Below are positions 49,115 through 58,148 of a stretch of DNA of 64,000 bases, one piece after another (the stretch's first letter is position 1; each line of letters begins with the position of its first letter). This DNA is from Pseudomonas_T sp032052615 (lineage in GTDB: Bacteria; Pseudomonadota; Gammaproteobacteria; Pseudomonadales; Pseudomonadaceae): the NCBI GenBank assembly GCA_032052615.1, contig DAMBWF010000002.1, forward strand, positions 62,001 to 126,000, given 5' to 3'. The notes beneath the pieces were generated by a model. It made no database searches. It saw only the letters and a program-made list of their open reading frames with translations, and was not told the origin of the DNA. The translations under genes and the position numbers were made by a program.

Positions 49115-50092
49115 TCAGGGCAACAGAATGGTGGAACCGGTGGTGCGGCCCGCGGCTAGTTCGGTCTGGGCCCTGGCCGCTTCCCGTAGCGGGTAGCGCT
49201 GCTCGATATCGATCCGCAGGGTACCGTCGGCGACCAGCCCGAACAGCTCGTCCGCCATGGCCTGCAGCCGCTCCGGCGTATCGGCGTAATGGAACAGGGT
49301 CGGCCGGGTGACATACAGCGAACCCTTCTGGGACAGCACCCCCAGGTTGACCCCGGTGACCGGGCCGGAGGCGTTGCCGAAGCTCACCAGCAGCCCGCGC
49401 GGCGCCAGGCAGTCCAGGGAAATCTCCCAGGTGTCCTTGCCCACGGAGTCGTAGACCACCGGGCACTTGCGACCCTCGGTGAGCTCGCGTACCCGGGCGA
49501 CGATATCGTCGCGACGACGGTCGAGGGTGGCCCAGGCGCCCAGTTCGCGCGCGCGCTCGGCCTTCTCGGGGGAGCCGACCACGCCGATCAGGCGCACCCC
49601 CAGGGCTTTCGCCCACTGGCAGGCGATGGAACCGACCCCGCCGGCGGCGGCATGGAACAGCACGGTGTCGCCCGCCCGCAGCGGCGCCGTCTGGCGCAGC
49701 AGGTATTGCACGGTGAGCCCCTTGAGCATCATCGCGGCGGCCTGCTCGAAACCGATCGAGTCCGGCAGGCGCACCAACTGGGCGGCCGGCACCACGTGTC
49801 GCTCGGCGTAGGCGCCCAGGGGCGCGGTGGCGTAGGCCACCCGCTCGCCCACCTTCCACTGGGTCACCGCGCTGCCCACCGCCTCCACTTCGCCGGCGCC
49901 CTCGCTGCCCAGGCCGGACGGCAGCGCCGGCGGCGCATAGAGGCCGCTGCGGTAGTAGGTGTCGATGAAATTCAGGCCGATGGCGCGGTTGCGCACCCTA
50001 ACTTCGTGGGGACCGGGCTCGGCCGGGGCGACATCGACGTACTCGAGCACCTCGGGCCCGCCATGGACGCTGAACTGGATTCGTTGGGACAT
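49115..50092 (-). CDS. qor: NADPH:quinone oxidoreductase
   Basis: 325-residue zinc-independent medium-chain reductase: GLNFIDTYYRSGLY, LPSGLGSEGAGEVEAVGSAV, VLFHAAAGGVGSIACQWAKALG (NADPH site), CPVVYDSVGKDTWE. No zinc-cysteine cluster is present, as in Qor. Convergent with tsaC, divergent from hemF. Confidence 0.95.
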   Translation of the reverse strand: MSQRIQFSVHGGPEVLEYVDVAPAEPGPHEVRVRNRAIGLNFIDTYYRSGLYAPPALPSGLGSEGAGEVEAVGSAVTQWKVGERVAYATAPLGAYAERHVVPAAQLVRLPDSIGFEQAAAMMLKGLTVQYLLRQTAPLRAGDTVLFHAAAGGVGSIACQWAKALGVRLIGVVGSPEKAERARELGAWATLDRRRDDIVARVRELTEGRKCPVVYDSVGKDTWEISLDCLAPRGLLVSFGNASGPVTGVNLGVLSQKGSLYVTRPTLFHYADTPERLQAMADELFGLVADGTLRIDIEQRYPLREAARAQTELAAGRTTGSTILLP

Positions 50093-50264
50093 CGGACTCT
50101 CCTCGGTGGCGCCGGCGCGGCCGCGTCCGGCTGGCGAAAGTCCTAATCCAAGCGGGCCGCCCCACCCCTGTCAACCGTGGCGCGTGGCCCGGGTGGTATG
50201 CTGGCGCCCTCCCCGGGTCGCCGCGCGGCGCGGGGGCGCCGAACGAAGACTGCCGGGGTGAACC

Positions 50265-51179
50265 GTGATCGAATCCATCGAGGCCGTGAAGGCCTACCTG
50301 CTGGACCTGCAAGACCGCATCTGCGCCGCCCTGGAGGCCGAGGACGGCGCCGCGCGCTTCGTCGAGGATGCCTGGACCCGCCCGGCCGGCGGCGGCGGGC
50401 GCACCCGGGTGATCGGCGAAGGCGCGCTGATCGAGAAAGGTGGAGTCAACTTCTCCCACGTCCATGGCGGCAACCTGCCGCCGTCCGCCAGCGCCCACCG
50501 CCCGGAACTGGCCGGCCGGAGCTTCCAGGCCTTCGGCGTGTCCCTGGTGATCCACCCGCGCAACCCCCATGTGCCCACCTCCCACGCCAACGTGCGTTTC
50601 TTCGTCGCCGAGAAGGAGGGCGAGGCGCCGGTGTGGTGGTTCGGCGGCGGCTTCGATCTGACTCCTTATTACGGTCACGACGAAGACTGCGTGCACTGGC
50701 ACCGGGTGGCCCGGGACGCCTGCGCGCCCTTCGGCGAGGACGTCTATCCGCGCTACAAGGAATGGTGCGACCGCTACTTCCACCTCAAGCACCGCAACGA
50801 GCCCCGGGGCATCGGCGGGCTGTTCTTCGACGACCTCAACGCCTGGGACTTCGACACCTGCTTCGCCTTCATGCGCGCGGTGGGCGACGCCTACCTCGAC
50901 GCCTACCTGCCCATCGTCCGGCGTCGCAAGGCCCTGCCCTACGACGAGGCGCAGCGCGAGTTCCAGGCATTCCGCCGGGGACGCTACGTGGAATTCAACC
51001 TGGTGTACGACCGCGGCACCCTGTTCGGTCTGCAATCCGGCGGGCGCACCGAGTCGATCCTCATGTCCCTGCCGCCCGTGGTGCGCTGGGGCTACGACTG
51101 GCGTCCCGAGCCGGGCAGCGCCGAGGCGCGGCTGACCGAGTATTTCCTCACCGACCGCGACTGGCTCGCGGCGCCCTGA
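50265..51179 (+). CDS. hemF: Oxygen-dependent coproporphyrinogen-III oxidase
   Basis: 304 residues with GGGFDLTPYYGHDEDCVHWHR, RGIGGLFFDDLN and YVEFNLVYDRGTLFGLQSGGRTESILMSLPP. Decarboxylates coproporphyrinogen III in heme synthesis. GTG start after GGGGTGAACC. aroE follows 64 bases later on the same strand. Confidence 0.96.
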   Translation: MIESIEAVKAYLLDLQDRICAALEAEDGAARFVEDAWTRPAGGGGRTRVIGEGALIEKGGVNFSHVHGGNLPPSASAHRPELAGRSFQAFGVSLVIHPRNPHVPTSHANVRFFVAEKEGEAPVWWFGGGFDLTPYYGHDEDCVHWHRVARDACAPFGEDVYPRYKEWCDRYFHLKHRNEPRGIGGLFFDDLNAWDFDTCFAFMRAVGDAYLDAYLPIVRRRKALPYDEAQREFQAFRRGRYVEFNLVYDRGTLFGLQSGGRTESILMSLPPVVRWGYDWRPEPGSAEARLTEYFLTDRDWLAAP

Positions 51180-51243
51180 CCCCTCTGGCCGCCCGGACGG
51201 CGGCCTTTCACCGCCGGGCCGCGCCGGCCCGCGAGGAGCACCC

Positions 51244-52062
51244 ATGGACCGCTACGGCGTCTTCGGCAACCCCATCGGCCACAGCAAGTCACCCATGATT
51301 CACCGGCGCTTCGCCGACCAGACCGGCGAGGCGCTGACCTACGAGGCGCTGCTGGCGCCCCTGGACGACTTCCCCGGCTTCGCCCGGGCCTTCTTCCGCG
51401 AGGGCCACGGCGCCAATGTCACCGTGCCGTTCAAGGAGGAAGCGTTCCGCCTGGCCGACCGCCTCACGCCCCGGGCCGAGCGCGCCGGGGCGGTGAACAC
51501 CCTGAAGCGGCTCGACGACGGCCGCCTGCTGGGGGACAACACCGACGGCGCGGGGCTGGCGCGGGACCTCACGGTCAATGCCGGCGTCACGCTGCGCGGC
51601 GCGCGCATCCTGGTGCTGGGCGCCGGGGGCGCGGTGCGCGGAGTGCTCGAACCGCTGCTGGCGGAGGGGCCGGCGGCTCTGGTCGTCGCCAACCGCACCG
51701 CCGACAAGGCGCGCCACCTGGCCCGGCGCTTCGCCGACCTGGGCGAAGTCCATGGGGGCGGCTTCGACGAGGTGGACGGCGCCTTCGACCTGATCGTCAA
51801 CGGCACCGCCGCGAGCCTTGCCGGCGAGCGCCCGCCCCTGCGCGCGAGCTGCCTGCGCCCCGGCCACACCCTGTGCTACGACATGATGTACGCGGCCGAG
51901 CCGACGGTGTTCTGCCGCTGGGCCGCCGAACACGGCGCGCGGACCCGGGACGGCCTGGGCATGCTGCTGGAGCAGGCCGCCGAGGCCTTTTACCTGTGGC
52001 GCGGCGTGCGGCCCCGGACCGCCCCGCTGTGGGCGGACATGGGCGGCGCGGCGAACGGCTGA
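51244..52062 (+). CDS. aroE: Shikimate 5-dehydrogenase
   Basis: 272 residues: YGVFGNPIGHSKSPMIHRRFA (shikimate site), GANVTVPFKEEAF (catalytic Lys), LGDNTDGAGL (catalytic Asp), LVLGAGGAVRGVLEPLL (NADP), ANRTADKARHLARRF. The start is backed by GAGGAGCACCC. Makes shikimate for aromatic amino acids. Confidence 0.96.
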   Translation: MDRYGVFGNPIGHSKSPMIHRRFADQTGEALTYEALLAPLDDFPGFARAFFREGHGANVTVPFKEEAFRLADRLTPRAERAGAVNTLKRLDDGRLLGDNTDGAGLARDLTVNAGVTLRGARILVLGAGGAVRGVLEPLLAEGPAALVVANRTADKARHLARRFADLGEVHGGGFDEVDGAFDLIVNGTAASLAGERPPLRASCLRPGHTLCYDMMYAAEPTVFCRWAAEHGARTRDGLGMLLEQAAEAFYLWRGVRPRTAPLWADMGGAANG

Positions 52063-52164
52063 GCCGTCCATCGCGTTCTGGTACGGAAGTCCCGTTCCTG
52101 CAACGTGGCTGCCATGTTGCTTGGCTATAGGTAAGGCGTTACTTCCTCACTGCCGAGAACGAAC

Positions 52165-53151
52165 ATGCACCGTACCCTGCCCCTCCTCGCCGGCATCGCC
52201 GGCCTGTGCCTGGCCGGCCAGGCGGCCGCCTGGTCGCAACCCACCCACAAGAACATCGCCAAGGACGCCCTGGCCTTCCTCAACTCGCCCTACGCCACGG
52301 CGGAAATGCAGCGGGCGTACCGCTTCTACGTCGACGCCGCCGGCAGCGAGGAAAAGGCTGGCGAGATCCTCGGCCAGGCCGCCTACGACGTCGACGACTT
52401 CCAGGACACCCACCTGGGCGGCTGGTGGGTCGGCTATGAGTACGCGCCCCTGGGCGACGCCGCGGCCAAGCTGGTCAACTACACCTCCTACTGGCACTTC
52501 ATCAACATGGGCCGCGACGGCGACGTGCACGGCAACGACCATGGCGGCTACGACTACCGCTACCACAAGGTGGACGGCGGCCTGGACGACATTGACCGCT
52601 ACGCGATGATCTACCTGTACAACCGCGAGCTGCTCAAGCGCGACTTCGACACCACCGAGGCCCACTACCGCCAGGGCTCCCGCTCGGACTGGCAGGCCCA
52701 CTACGGCGACTTCCAGACCACCGCCTTCCAGCCCATCGATAACCTCGCCCAGTACTGGTTCGACCAGTTCAAGGCGGCGCCCTCGCTGCAGACCATCGGC
52801 TACGTGCTGCACGCCACCGGCGACGTGGCCCAGCCGCATCATTCCTGGGTCACCTCCGCCAACGGCCATACCGGCTGGGAGAACTGGGTGGACGACCGCT
52901 ACGCCCGCGAGCGCTTCGCCGACCCGGCGGCGGTGGCCAACCTGATCGGCGCCTACGACACCCGCCAGCCGCTGCGCGACCTGCTGACCCAGACCGCGCG
53001 CGTCGCCTACCAGCACCCCGAGGCGCTCTACGACACCAGCGACGCGACCCGCATGCGCCTCGCCCGGGAACTGATCCCGCAATCGGTGGCCCTGACCGCC
53101 GCCGTGCTGACCAAGGCCGCCAATGCGTTCCATGGCCAGGACAGCCTGTAA
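52165..53151 (+). CDS. plcB: Zinc-dependent phospholipase C PlcB
   Basis: 328 residues. Signal peptide (MHRTLPLLAGIAGLCLAGQAAA) with the mature protein starting WSQPTHKNIAKDAL, as zinc phospholipases C do (N-terminal Trp zinc ligand). His/Asp-rich zinc motifs: DVDDFQDTHLG, YTSYWHFINMG, HATGDVAQPHHSW. It matches PA0026 in position, where it cleaves phosphatidylethanolamine-type lipids. The downstream PPIase-like gene overlaps its 3' end. Confidence 0.93.
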   Translation: MHRTLPLLAGIAGLCLAGQAAAWSQPTHKNIAKDALAFLNSPYATAEMQRAYRFYVDAAGSEEKAGEILGQAAYDVDDFQDTHLGGWWVGYEYAPLGDAAAKLVNYTSYWHFINMGRDGDVHGNDHGGYDYRYHKVDGGLDDIDRYAMIYLYNRELLKRDFDTTEAHYRQGSRSDWQAHYGDFQTTAFQPIDNLAQYWFDQFKAAPSLQTIGYVLHATGDVAQPHHSWVTSANGHTGWENWVDDRYARERFADPAAVANLIGAYDTRQPLRDLLTQTARVAYQHPEALYDTSDATRMRLARELIPQSVALTAAVLTKAANAFHGQDSL

Positions 53152-54487
53152 CCGCGCGAGGGCCCGGCGCGGTCTCGCGTGGCTGGGCATGGTCGGGCTG
53201 GGCCTGGCGGGGGTTGCCCAGGCCCAGCCCGGTTCAGCCCCGGCCGAGTCAGGCCCGCGCGGACCGGGCCTCGCCGTGCAGGCCCAGGCGGCCGCCGAGC
53301 CCGACCTGCGGGTGGACGACGAGCGCTTGCCCGCCGCCAGCATCGCGCTGCTGCGCCAAGCCCTGGCGCGCCCGGAGGCGCGACCGTCGGCGGAGGCGGA
53401 GCGTGGCCTGCGCCGGGGGTTGGTGGAGAACCGCCTGCTGGCCCGGGACGTGGAAGCCGACCTGCCCGAGGCGGCGCGCCGGACCCTGGATGCGCAGGTC
53501 GAGGACGAGGTCGAGCGGATCGTGTGGCAGGCCCGGGGGCCGGCCTTCGCCGAAGGCGGCGAGGCGTTCCGCCTGCCCGGCGAACGCCTCGACCCGGCGC
53601 GCCTGCGGGCATTGCTGACGGCGCCCGGCCCTGCCCTGCGCCTGGACAGCCAGCGCCTGGAACCCGGGCAGCGCGCGCAGGCGGCGGCCGTCGAGGTACT
53701 CGCCTGGCGCTTCCCGGATCGTCCCCGGCAGGCGGTGGACCTGCTCGCCGTGTACGAGCGGGAAAGCGTGCAGGGGCGCGCCGAATTGCAGCAGGGCAAC
53801 GTCGATTACCTGGACACCCGCGCCCTCGCCTTCCTGCGCCGCGCCTGGCTGTACGAACGGCTGTCCCGGGAGGGCTTCGGCGAGGAAGAGCGGGCCGGTC
53901 TGGCGCGGCTGGCGCGGGATCGCCTGGTGCGCCTGGAATACCTGCGCCAGCAGGGCCTGACGGACGACCCGCACCATCACGCGGCGATCCTCGACGAGGC
54001 GGCGCGCCAGGTGAGCGAGGCCGAGGCCCGCGCCTACTACCACCGCCATGCCGAGCGCTACCGCAACGTCGCCCAGGTCGAGGCGGCGCACCTGCGCCTG
54101 GCCGACCAGGCCAGCGCCGACCGGGTCTATGCCGAATTGCAGGGCGGGTTGGACTTCGACGAGGCGGTGCGCCGCCATTCCGTGGCCGACGATCGTCATC
54201 GGGAACCGCCCGGGGACTTAGGCGTCATTCGCGCCTTGGACCCCGACCTGGACCTGCTGCGCAAGACCGCGCTGATCCAACGGGCCGGCACCCTGTCCCA
54301 GCCGATGCGGGTGGGCGATGCCTTCGAGATCGTGCGGGTGCGCGGCCGCGAGGATCGCCAACTGCCCCTGGAAGACCCGTCGGTGCGCGACGAAGTCAAC
54401 CGCGCGGTGGCCCGGGAGCGGCTCGCCGCGCGGCTCCAGGCACGGCTAGACGCGCGCCTGGCCCAGGCCCGGGTGGTCGGACTATGA
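53123..54487 (+). CDS. Exported parvulin-type (PpiC) peptidyl-prolyl isomerase-like protein
   Basis: 454 residues with a signal/anchor (GLAWLGMVGLGLAGVAQA) and a C-terminal parvulin-like stretch (AEARAYYHRHAERYRNVAQVEAAHLRLADQASADRVYAELQGGLDFDEAVRRHSV, then PPGDLGVIRALDPDL). It overlaps plcB by 29 bases and the next gene by four, so the three genes form an operon. This suggests a dedicated foldase for the secreted phospholipase. The catalytic residues of the parvulin domain cannot be confirmed by eye. Confidence 0.8.
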   Translation: MRSMARTACNRARARRGLAWLGMVGLGLAGVAQAQPGSAPAESGPRGPGLAVQAQAAAEPDLRVDDERLPAASIALLRQALARPEARPSAEAERGLRRGLVENRLLARDVEADLPEAARRTLDAQVEDEVERIVWQARGPAFAEGGEAFRLPGERLDPARLRALLTAPGPALRLDSQRLEPGQRAQAAAVEVLAWRFPDRPRQAVDLLAVYERESVQGRAELQQGNVDYLDTRALAFLRRAWLYERLSREGFGEEERAGLARLARDRLVRLEYLRQQGLTDDPHHHAAILDEAARQVSEAEARAYYHRHAERYRNVAQVEAAHLRLADQASADRVYAELQGGLDFDEAVRRHSVADDRHREPPGDLGVIRALDPDLDLLRKTALIQRAGTLSQPMRVGDAFEIVRVRGREDRQLPLEDPSVRDEVNRAVARERLAARLQARLDARLAQARVVGL

Positions 54488-55086
54488 CGCGCCTGCTGCT
54501 GACTGCCCTCGCCTGCTGCGCGGCCTCGGTGACCGCCGCGCTGTACTGGCCCCAGGCCGCGCCGGCGGCGCCTCCCGCGTCGTCAGCCCCCGTCGCGCGG
54601 CCGGTGGCCGCCCCGGCGCCGGCAAGGCCCGCTTCGCCGGCCCTCGCCCCGCAGCCGGCGCGCGCCCTGGGCCGTTCGTCTCCGACACCTCGGGCCCGAT
54701 TGAACGACGGCCCACCGCCGACGCTCGACGCCGAGGAGGCCCAGGTGCTCATGGAGGTCATGGCCGAACGCGGCGACCCCCGCAGCCCAGCCTTGGGTGG
54801 TTTGGAGCCGAGGCAGCCGGCGCCGGCCTCGGCCCTGGCCGACCCCGGCGCCTACGCCGCCTTCGAGAGCGAGGCCGAGCGCCGCCAGGCCCGGGCCTAC
54901 CTGGAGGGGCTGAAGCAAATCCCGGCGATCCGCGAGCGGATCGAGCAGGCCGCCCAGTCCGGCGAACGCGACGCGGCCCAACTGGACGAAGCCCGGATCG
55001 CCCTGCAGCAGCTGGAAATGCTCCGCGACAGCCTCGGCCGGGAAGCGCCAGAGCTGCTGCGGGACACCCCGCCGACCACGCCCTAG
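54484..55086 (+). CDS. Proline/alanine-rich exported protein, lipase-chaperone-like layout (200 aa)
   Basis: N-terminal signal or anchor (LLLTALACCAASVTAALYW), a Pro/Ala-rich linker of about 60 residues, then a helical C-terminus (FESEAERRQARAYLEGLKQIP, IEQAAQSGERDAAQLDEARIALQQLEMLRDSLG). It corresponds in position to PA0028. The ATGA overlap with the PPIase-like gene points to a shared role with plcB. A membrane-anchored, linker-plus-helical layout recalls steric chaperones, without demonstrable homology. Confidence 0.75.
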   Translation: MTRLLLTALACCAASVTAALYWPQAAPAAPPASSAPVARPVAAPAPARPASPALAPQPARALGRSSPTPRARLNDGPPPTLDAEEAQVLMEVMAERGDPRSPALGGLEPRQPAPASALADPGAYAAFESEAERRQARAYLEGLKQIPAIRERIEQAAQSGERDAAQLDEARIALQQLEMLRDSLGREAPELLRDTPPTTP

Positions 55087-55130
55087 GCGAGGGGGATGAA
55101 GAAGACGGCGGTTCCCCCCTGGGGGCGCCC

Positions 55131-55660
55131 TGGTGGATGAGAACGGCGTCATCCACCCTACGGGTAGCCGCTTCGAGGGTGTCCATCCCACATCCCCCCT
55201 AGGCCGCGTAGGGTGGATGACGCTTCACCCATCCACCGGCACGCGTACATGAGGCGTGGCATCGACCAGGCGGACGCGAGCCTTATATCGGTGGCCCGCC
55301 TGGCCGCTTCGAGGCTTGTCCCGGCCCTGACAGCCCCTCGGGCATGGCCCGCGCAGGGTGGATGACGTCTCACCCATCCACCGGCACGCGTATATGAGGC
55401 GTGGCATCGACCAGGCGGACGCGAGCCTTATATCGATTGGCCCGCCTAGCCGCTTCGAGGCTTGTCCCGGCCCGGACAGCCCCTCGGGCATGGCCCGCGT
55501 AGGGTGGATGACGCCTCATCCATCCACCGGCAGGCGATACATAAGGCGTAGTGTCGATCAGTCAGGCGCGAGCCTTCTCGGTCGGTTCGCCCTGACCGCT
55601 CGATGGCCGTTCCGGCCCCGGGCAATCGTCGGGGGCGGTCCCGGCAGGGCGCTTCTAGGG
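55131..55660. repeat. Three tandem copies of a ~145-base palindrome-containing repeat
   Basis: Copies begin with GTAGGGTGGATGACGC or a close form at about 55209, 55353 and 55499. Each has an inverted pair GGTGGATGA...CATCCACC at the start and shares a body reading ATGAGGCGTGGCATCGACCA and CCGCTTCGAGGCTTGTCCCG. Copies 1 and 2 are nearly the same, copy 3 is more diverged. A partial inverted element (GGTGGATGA...TCATCCACC) lies at 55131. The 55087-55721 stretch has no supportable gene. Confidence 0.9.
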
Positions 55661-55721
55661 CATGCGCCATGAATAGGCTCTTCGCTGCGGACGGCCGGGT
55701 TCGCGCCGACGCCTACGCCCA

Positions 55722-56024
55722 CTAGGCCGCCGGCCGCGCGTCCCGGGATACGCTGGCGGTGCTGGCGCGCAGGGTCAGGCAGTGCTCCCGCAGCAGTTCG
55801 TCCAGCCAGGGCGACGGCCGTTCGCTGGCGGCCCATAGGGCCTCGGCGGATATCCACAGGCCGGTCAGGCGCCAGGCCCCGGTGGGTTCCGAAGGCGCCT
55901 GCAGGTGGCTGTCGAGGCAGCCCGGGGCGCGACGGATGGCCTGGGCGAGGTGGCGGAGCAGTGTCCCGGTGGCGGCTTCATGGCCGGGCCGGGCGTGGCA
56001 ACTGAGGTGCTGTTCGATGGTCAT
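55722..56024 (-). CDS. Antibiotic-biosynthesis-monooxygenase-like (ABM fold) protein (100 aa)
   Basis: Small dimeric alpha/beta-barrel candidate: MTIEQHLSCHARPGHEAATGTLLRHLAQAIRRAPGCLDSHLQ resembles the ABM pattern (short strand, helix, then strand with paired residues). It lies 14 bases after the SDR gene on the same strand, so the two form a small operon divergent from the AraC regulator. No enzyme activity can be assigned. Confidence 0.7.
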   Translation of the reverse strand: MTIEQHLSCHARPGHEAATGTLLRHLAQAIRRAPGCLDSHLQAPSEPTGAWRLTGLWISAEALWAASERPSPWLDELLREHCLTLRASTASVSRDARPAA

Positions 56025-56037
56025 GACGTTCCTCCGT

Positions 56038-56775
56038 TCAGAACGGGCTGGCGGTGGGGCGCACGATCACTTCGCTGACGTCCACCTCGGGGGGCTGGGC
56101 GATGGCGTAGGCGATGGCCCGGGCCACCGCGTCCGCGGGGATGGCGAAGCGGCGGAACTCGGTCATGGCCGCCCGCGCGGTGGGGTCGGCGAGTTCGTTG
56201 GCCAATTCCGAGACGGTCACGCCTGGCGAGATCACGCTGACCCGGATGGTGTCGCCAGCCTCCTGGCGCAGCCCTTCGGAGAGGGCCCGCACCGCATACT
56301 TGGTGGCGCAGTAGACCGCCGCCGTCGGGCTCACCGCGTGGGCGCCGATGGACGCCAGGTTGACGAACTGGCCGCCGCCCTGGCGCTGCATCACCGGCAG
56401 GGCGGCGGCGATGCCGTAGAGCACGCCACGCACGTTGACGTCCAGCATGCGCTGCCAATCGTCCACCCGCAGCGCGTCGAGGCGCGACAGCGGCATCACC
56501 CCGGCGTTGTTCACCAGTACGTCGAGGCGGCCGAAGCGTTCCACGGCGAAGGCCACGAAAGCCTCCACCTCGTCCCGCCCGGTCACGTCCAGGCGCCGGC
56601 AGACCGCCTCGCCGCCCTCGGCGCGGATCGCCGCCGCCAGGGTCTCCAGGCGCTCCTCGCGGCGCGCGCCCAACACGACCCGCGCGCCTTGTTTCGCCAG
56701 CACGCGGGCGCTGGCCTCGCCGATCCCGCTGCTGGCGCCAGTGATCGCCACTACTTTGTTCCGGATGCCTTCCAT
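56038..56775 (-). CDS. Short-chain dehydrogenase/reductase
   Basis: 245-residue classical SDR: cofactor motif TGASSGIGEAS, NNAG (VLVNNAGVMPLSR), catalytic Ser in LASIGAHA, YCATK (Tyr and Lys). Arg residues after the second strand (GARREERLE) suggest NADPH use. Substrate unknown. Divergent from an AraC-type regulator with repeated putative operators between. Confidence 0.93.
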   Translation of the reverse strand: MEGIRNKVVAITGASSGIGEASARVLAKQGARVVLGARREERLETLAAAIRAEGGEAVCRRLDVTGRDEVEAFVAFAVERFGRLDVLVNNAGVMPLSRLDALRVDDWQRMLDVNVRGVLYGIAAALPVMQRQGGGQFVNLASIGAHAVSPTAAVYCATKYAVRALSEGLRQEAGDTIRVSVISPGVTVSELANELADPTARAAMTEFRRFAIPADAVARAIAYAIAQPPEVDVSEVIVRPTASPF

Positions 56776-56870
56776 CGTGGGACCCTCCGCAAGGCGACGC
56801 TCGATGCGCCGCGTTGGAGACAGGCTAGGGCGGCGGCCGCGAAGGCCGGTAGGCCATTGCTATCGGCTTA

Positions 56871-56979
56871 TTGCCCGATCCTGCGAGAGGCTGCCTTGCA
56901 GGTGGCGAACACGGGACGCGAAGCCCACGCGAAGTCCGCGCGGCTTGCCCGATCCTCCTTGCGGCTTGCACGATCCTGC
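56871..56979. promoter_or_regulatory. Three direct repeats TTGCMCGATCCTSC between SDR and AraC genes
   Basis: Copies at 56871-56884, 56945-56958 and 56966-56979. The last two start 21 bases apart (two helical turns) and are extended to CGGCTTGC on the left. This layout fits direct half-sites of an AraC-family protein, presumably the one encoded at 57057, controlling itself and the divergent SDR-ABM operon. Confidence 0.6.
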
Positions 56980-57056
56980 CGAACACGCGCCGGCCCGCTT
57001 CCTCGCGCCCGGCCAGCCGCTAAGCTGTCGTACCGGTCACCGAGGAACGCGCGCCC

Positions 57057-57992
57057 ATGCCGTCACACGTCCCCACCCTGCACGCCGCCGAGGCGGCGCT
57101 GCACCGCGAACTGACCCAGCGGGTGCACCGTCATTGCCCCCACGAGGGCAGTCACGCCACGGCGGTGCCGGCCCTGAGCCTGATCCGCTGCGACGCTCCC
57201 ACCGAGCGGGTGCACGGCGTGCACGAGCCGGCGCTGTGCATCATCGCCCAAGGCAGCAAGGACATCGGCCTGGGTACCGAGAACTACCACTACGACCCGC
57301 TGAATTTCCTCGTGGTCTCGGTCGCCCTGCCGGTCGTCGGCAAGGTGATCCAGGCGTCGCCGGAGCGGCCCTACCTGTGCCTGCGGCTGGCCATCGACCC
57401 CGGTGAGATCGCCCGCTTGATCGCCGAGGCCGGCCTGTCCGGGGCGGCGAAGCACCCGACGGGACGTGGACTCTACGTGCAGCGCCTGGACGAGCCGCTG
57501 CTGGACGGCGTGCTGCGGCTGCTGCGCTTGCTGGACGAGCCGGGCGACGTGCCGATGCTGGCGCCGCTGGTGGTCCGGGAGATTTTCTATCGCCTGTTGC
57601 GGGGCCCCCGGGGCCACCTGCTGCATGACATCGCCATGGCCGATACCCAGTCCTTCCGCGTCACCCGCGCCATCGAATGGCTGAACCGCCACTACAGCGA
57701 GCCGCTGCGCATCGAGGAACTGGCGCGCACGGTGAACCTCAGCGTGTCCACCCTGCACCACCGCTTCAAGGCGGTCACCGCCCTCAGCCCGTTGCAGTAC
57801 CAGAAGCGCCTGCGCTTGCAGGAAGCGCGGCGGCTGATGCTCTCCGAGGGGCTGGACGCATCCCTCGCCGCCCACCGGGTGGGCTACGGCAGTCCTTCGC
57901 AGTTCAGTCGGGAATACCGCCGCCTGTTCGGCGCGCCGCCGCTGCGGGACGTGAGCGGCCTGCGCCAAGGCCCTCGCGCGTCCGTCGGATAA
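57057..57992 (+). CDS. AraC-family transcriptional regulator
   Basis: 311 residues. The N-terminal AraC_N-type sensor (ALCIIAQGSKDIGLGTENYHYDPLNFLVVSVALPVVGKV) is followed by a C-terminal double HTH (LRIEELARTVNLSVSTLHHRFKAVTALSPLQYQKRLRLQEARRLML, VGYGSPSQFSREYRRLFGAPP). It probably regulates the divergent SDR gene via the repeats at 56871-56979. Ligand unknown. Confidence 0.92.
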   Translation: MPSHVPTLHAAEAALHRELTQRVHRHCPHEGSHATAVPALSLIRCDAPTERVHGVHEPALCIIAQGSKDIGLGTENYHYDPLNFLVVSVALPVVGKVIQASPERPYLCLRLAIDPGEIARLIAEAGLSGAAKHPTGRGLYVQRLDEPLLDGVLRLLRLLDEPGDVPMLAPLVVREIFYRLLRGPRGHLLHDIAMADTQSFRVTRAIEWLNRHYSEPLRIEELARTVNLSVSTLHHRFKAVTALSPLQYQKRLRLQEARRLMLSEGLDASLAAHRVGYGSPSQFSREYRRLFGAPPLRDVSGLRQGPRASVG

Positions 57993-58148
57993 CCGGGCCC
58001 CGGACGGGGCGGAAAAGTGTGAAGGCGTTCACGCCACACGAGAACGGCGGGTATGATCCGCAGCGTTTCCTCGCCCGCCGGGCGGCGCCGCCCGCGTCCC
58101 GCGCCGCCGTCCGGCCCTCTTCCCCTCGACTCGCTCCAGGTGATCGCC

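Noticed and set aside
55131..55660. CRISPR array
   Set aside because: Repeats of ~145 bases without short repeats and unique spacers of equal size, and no cas genes nearby.
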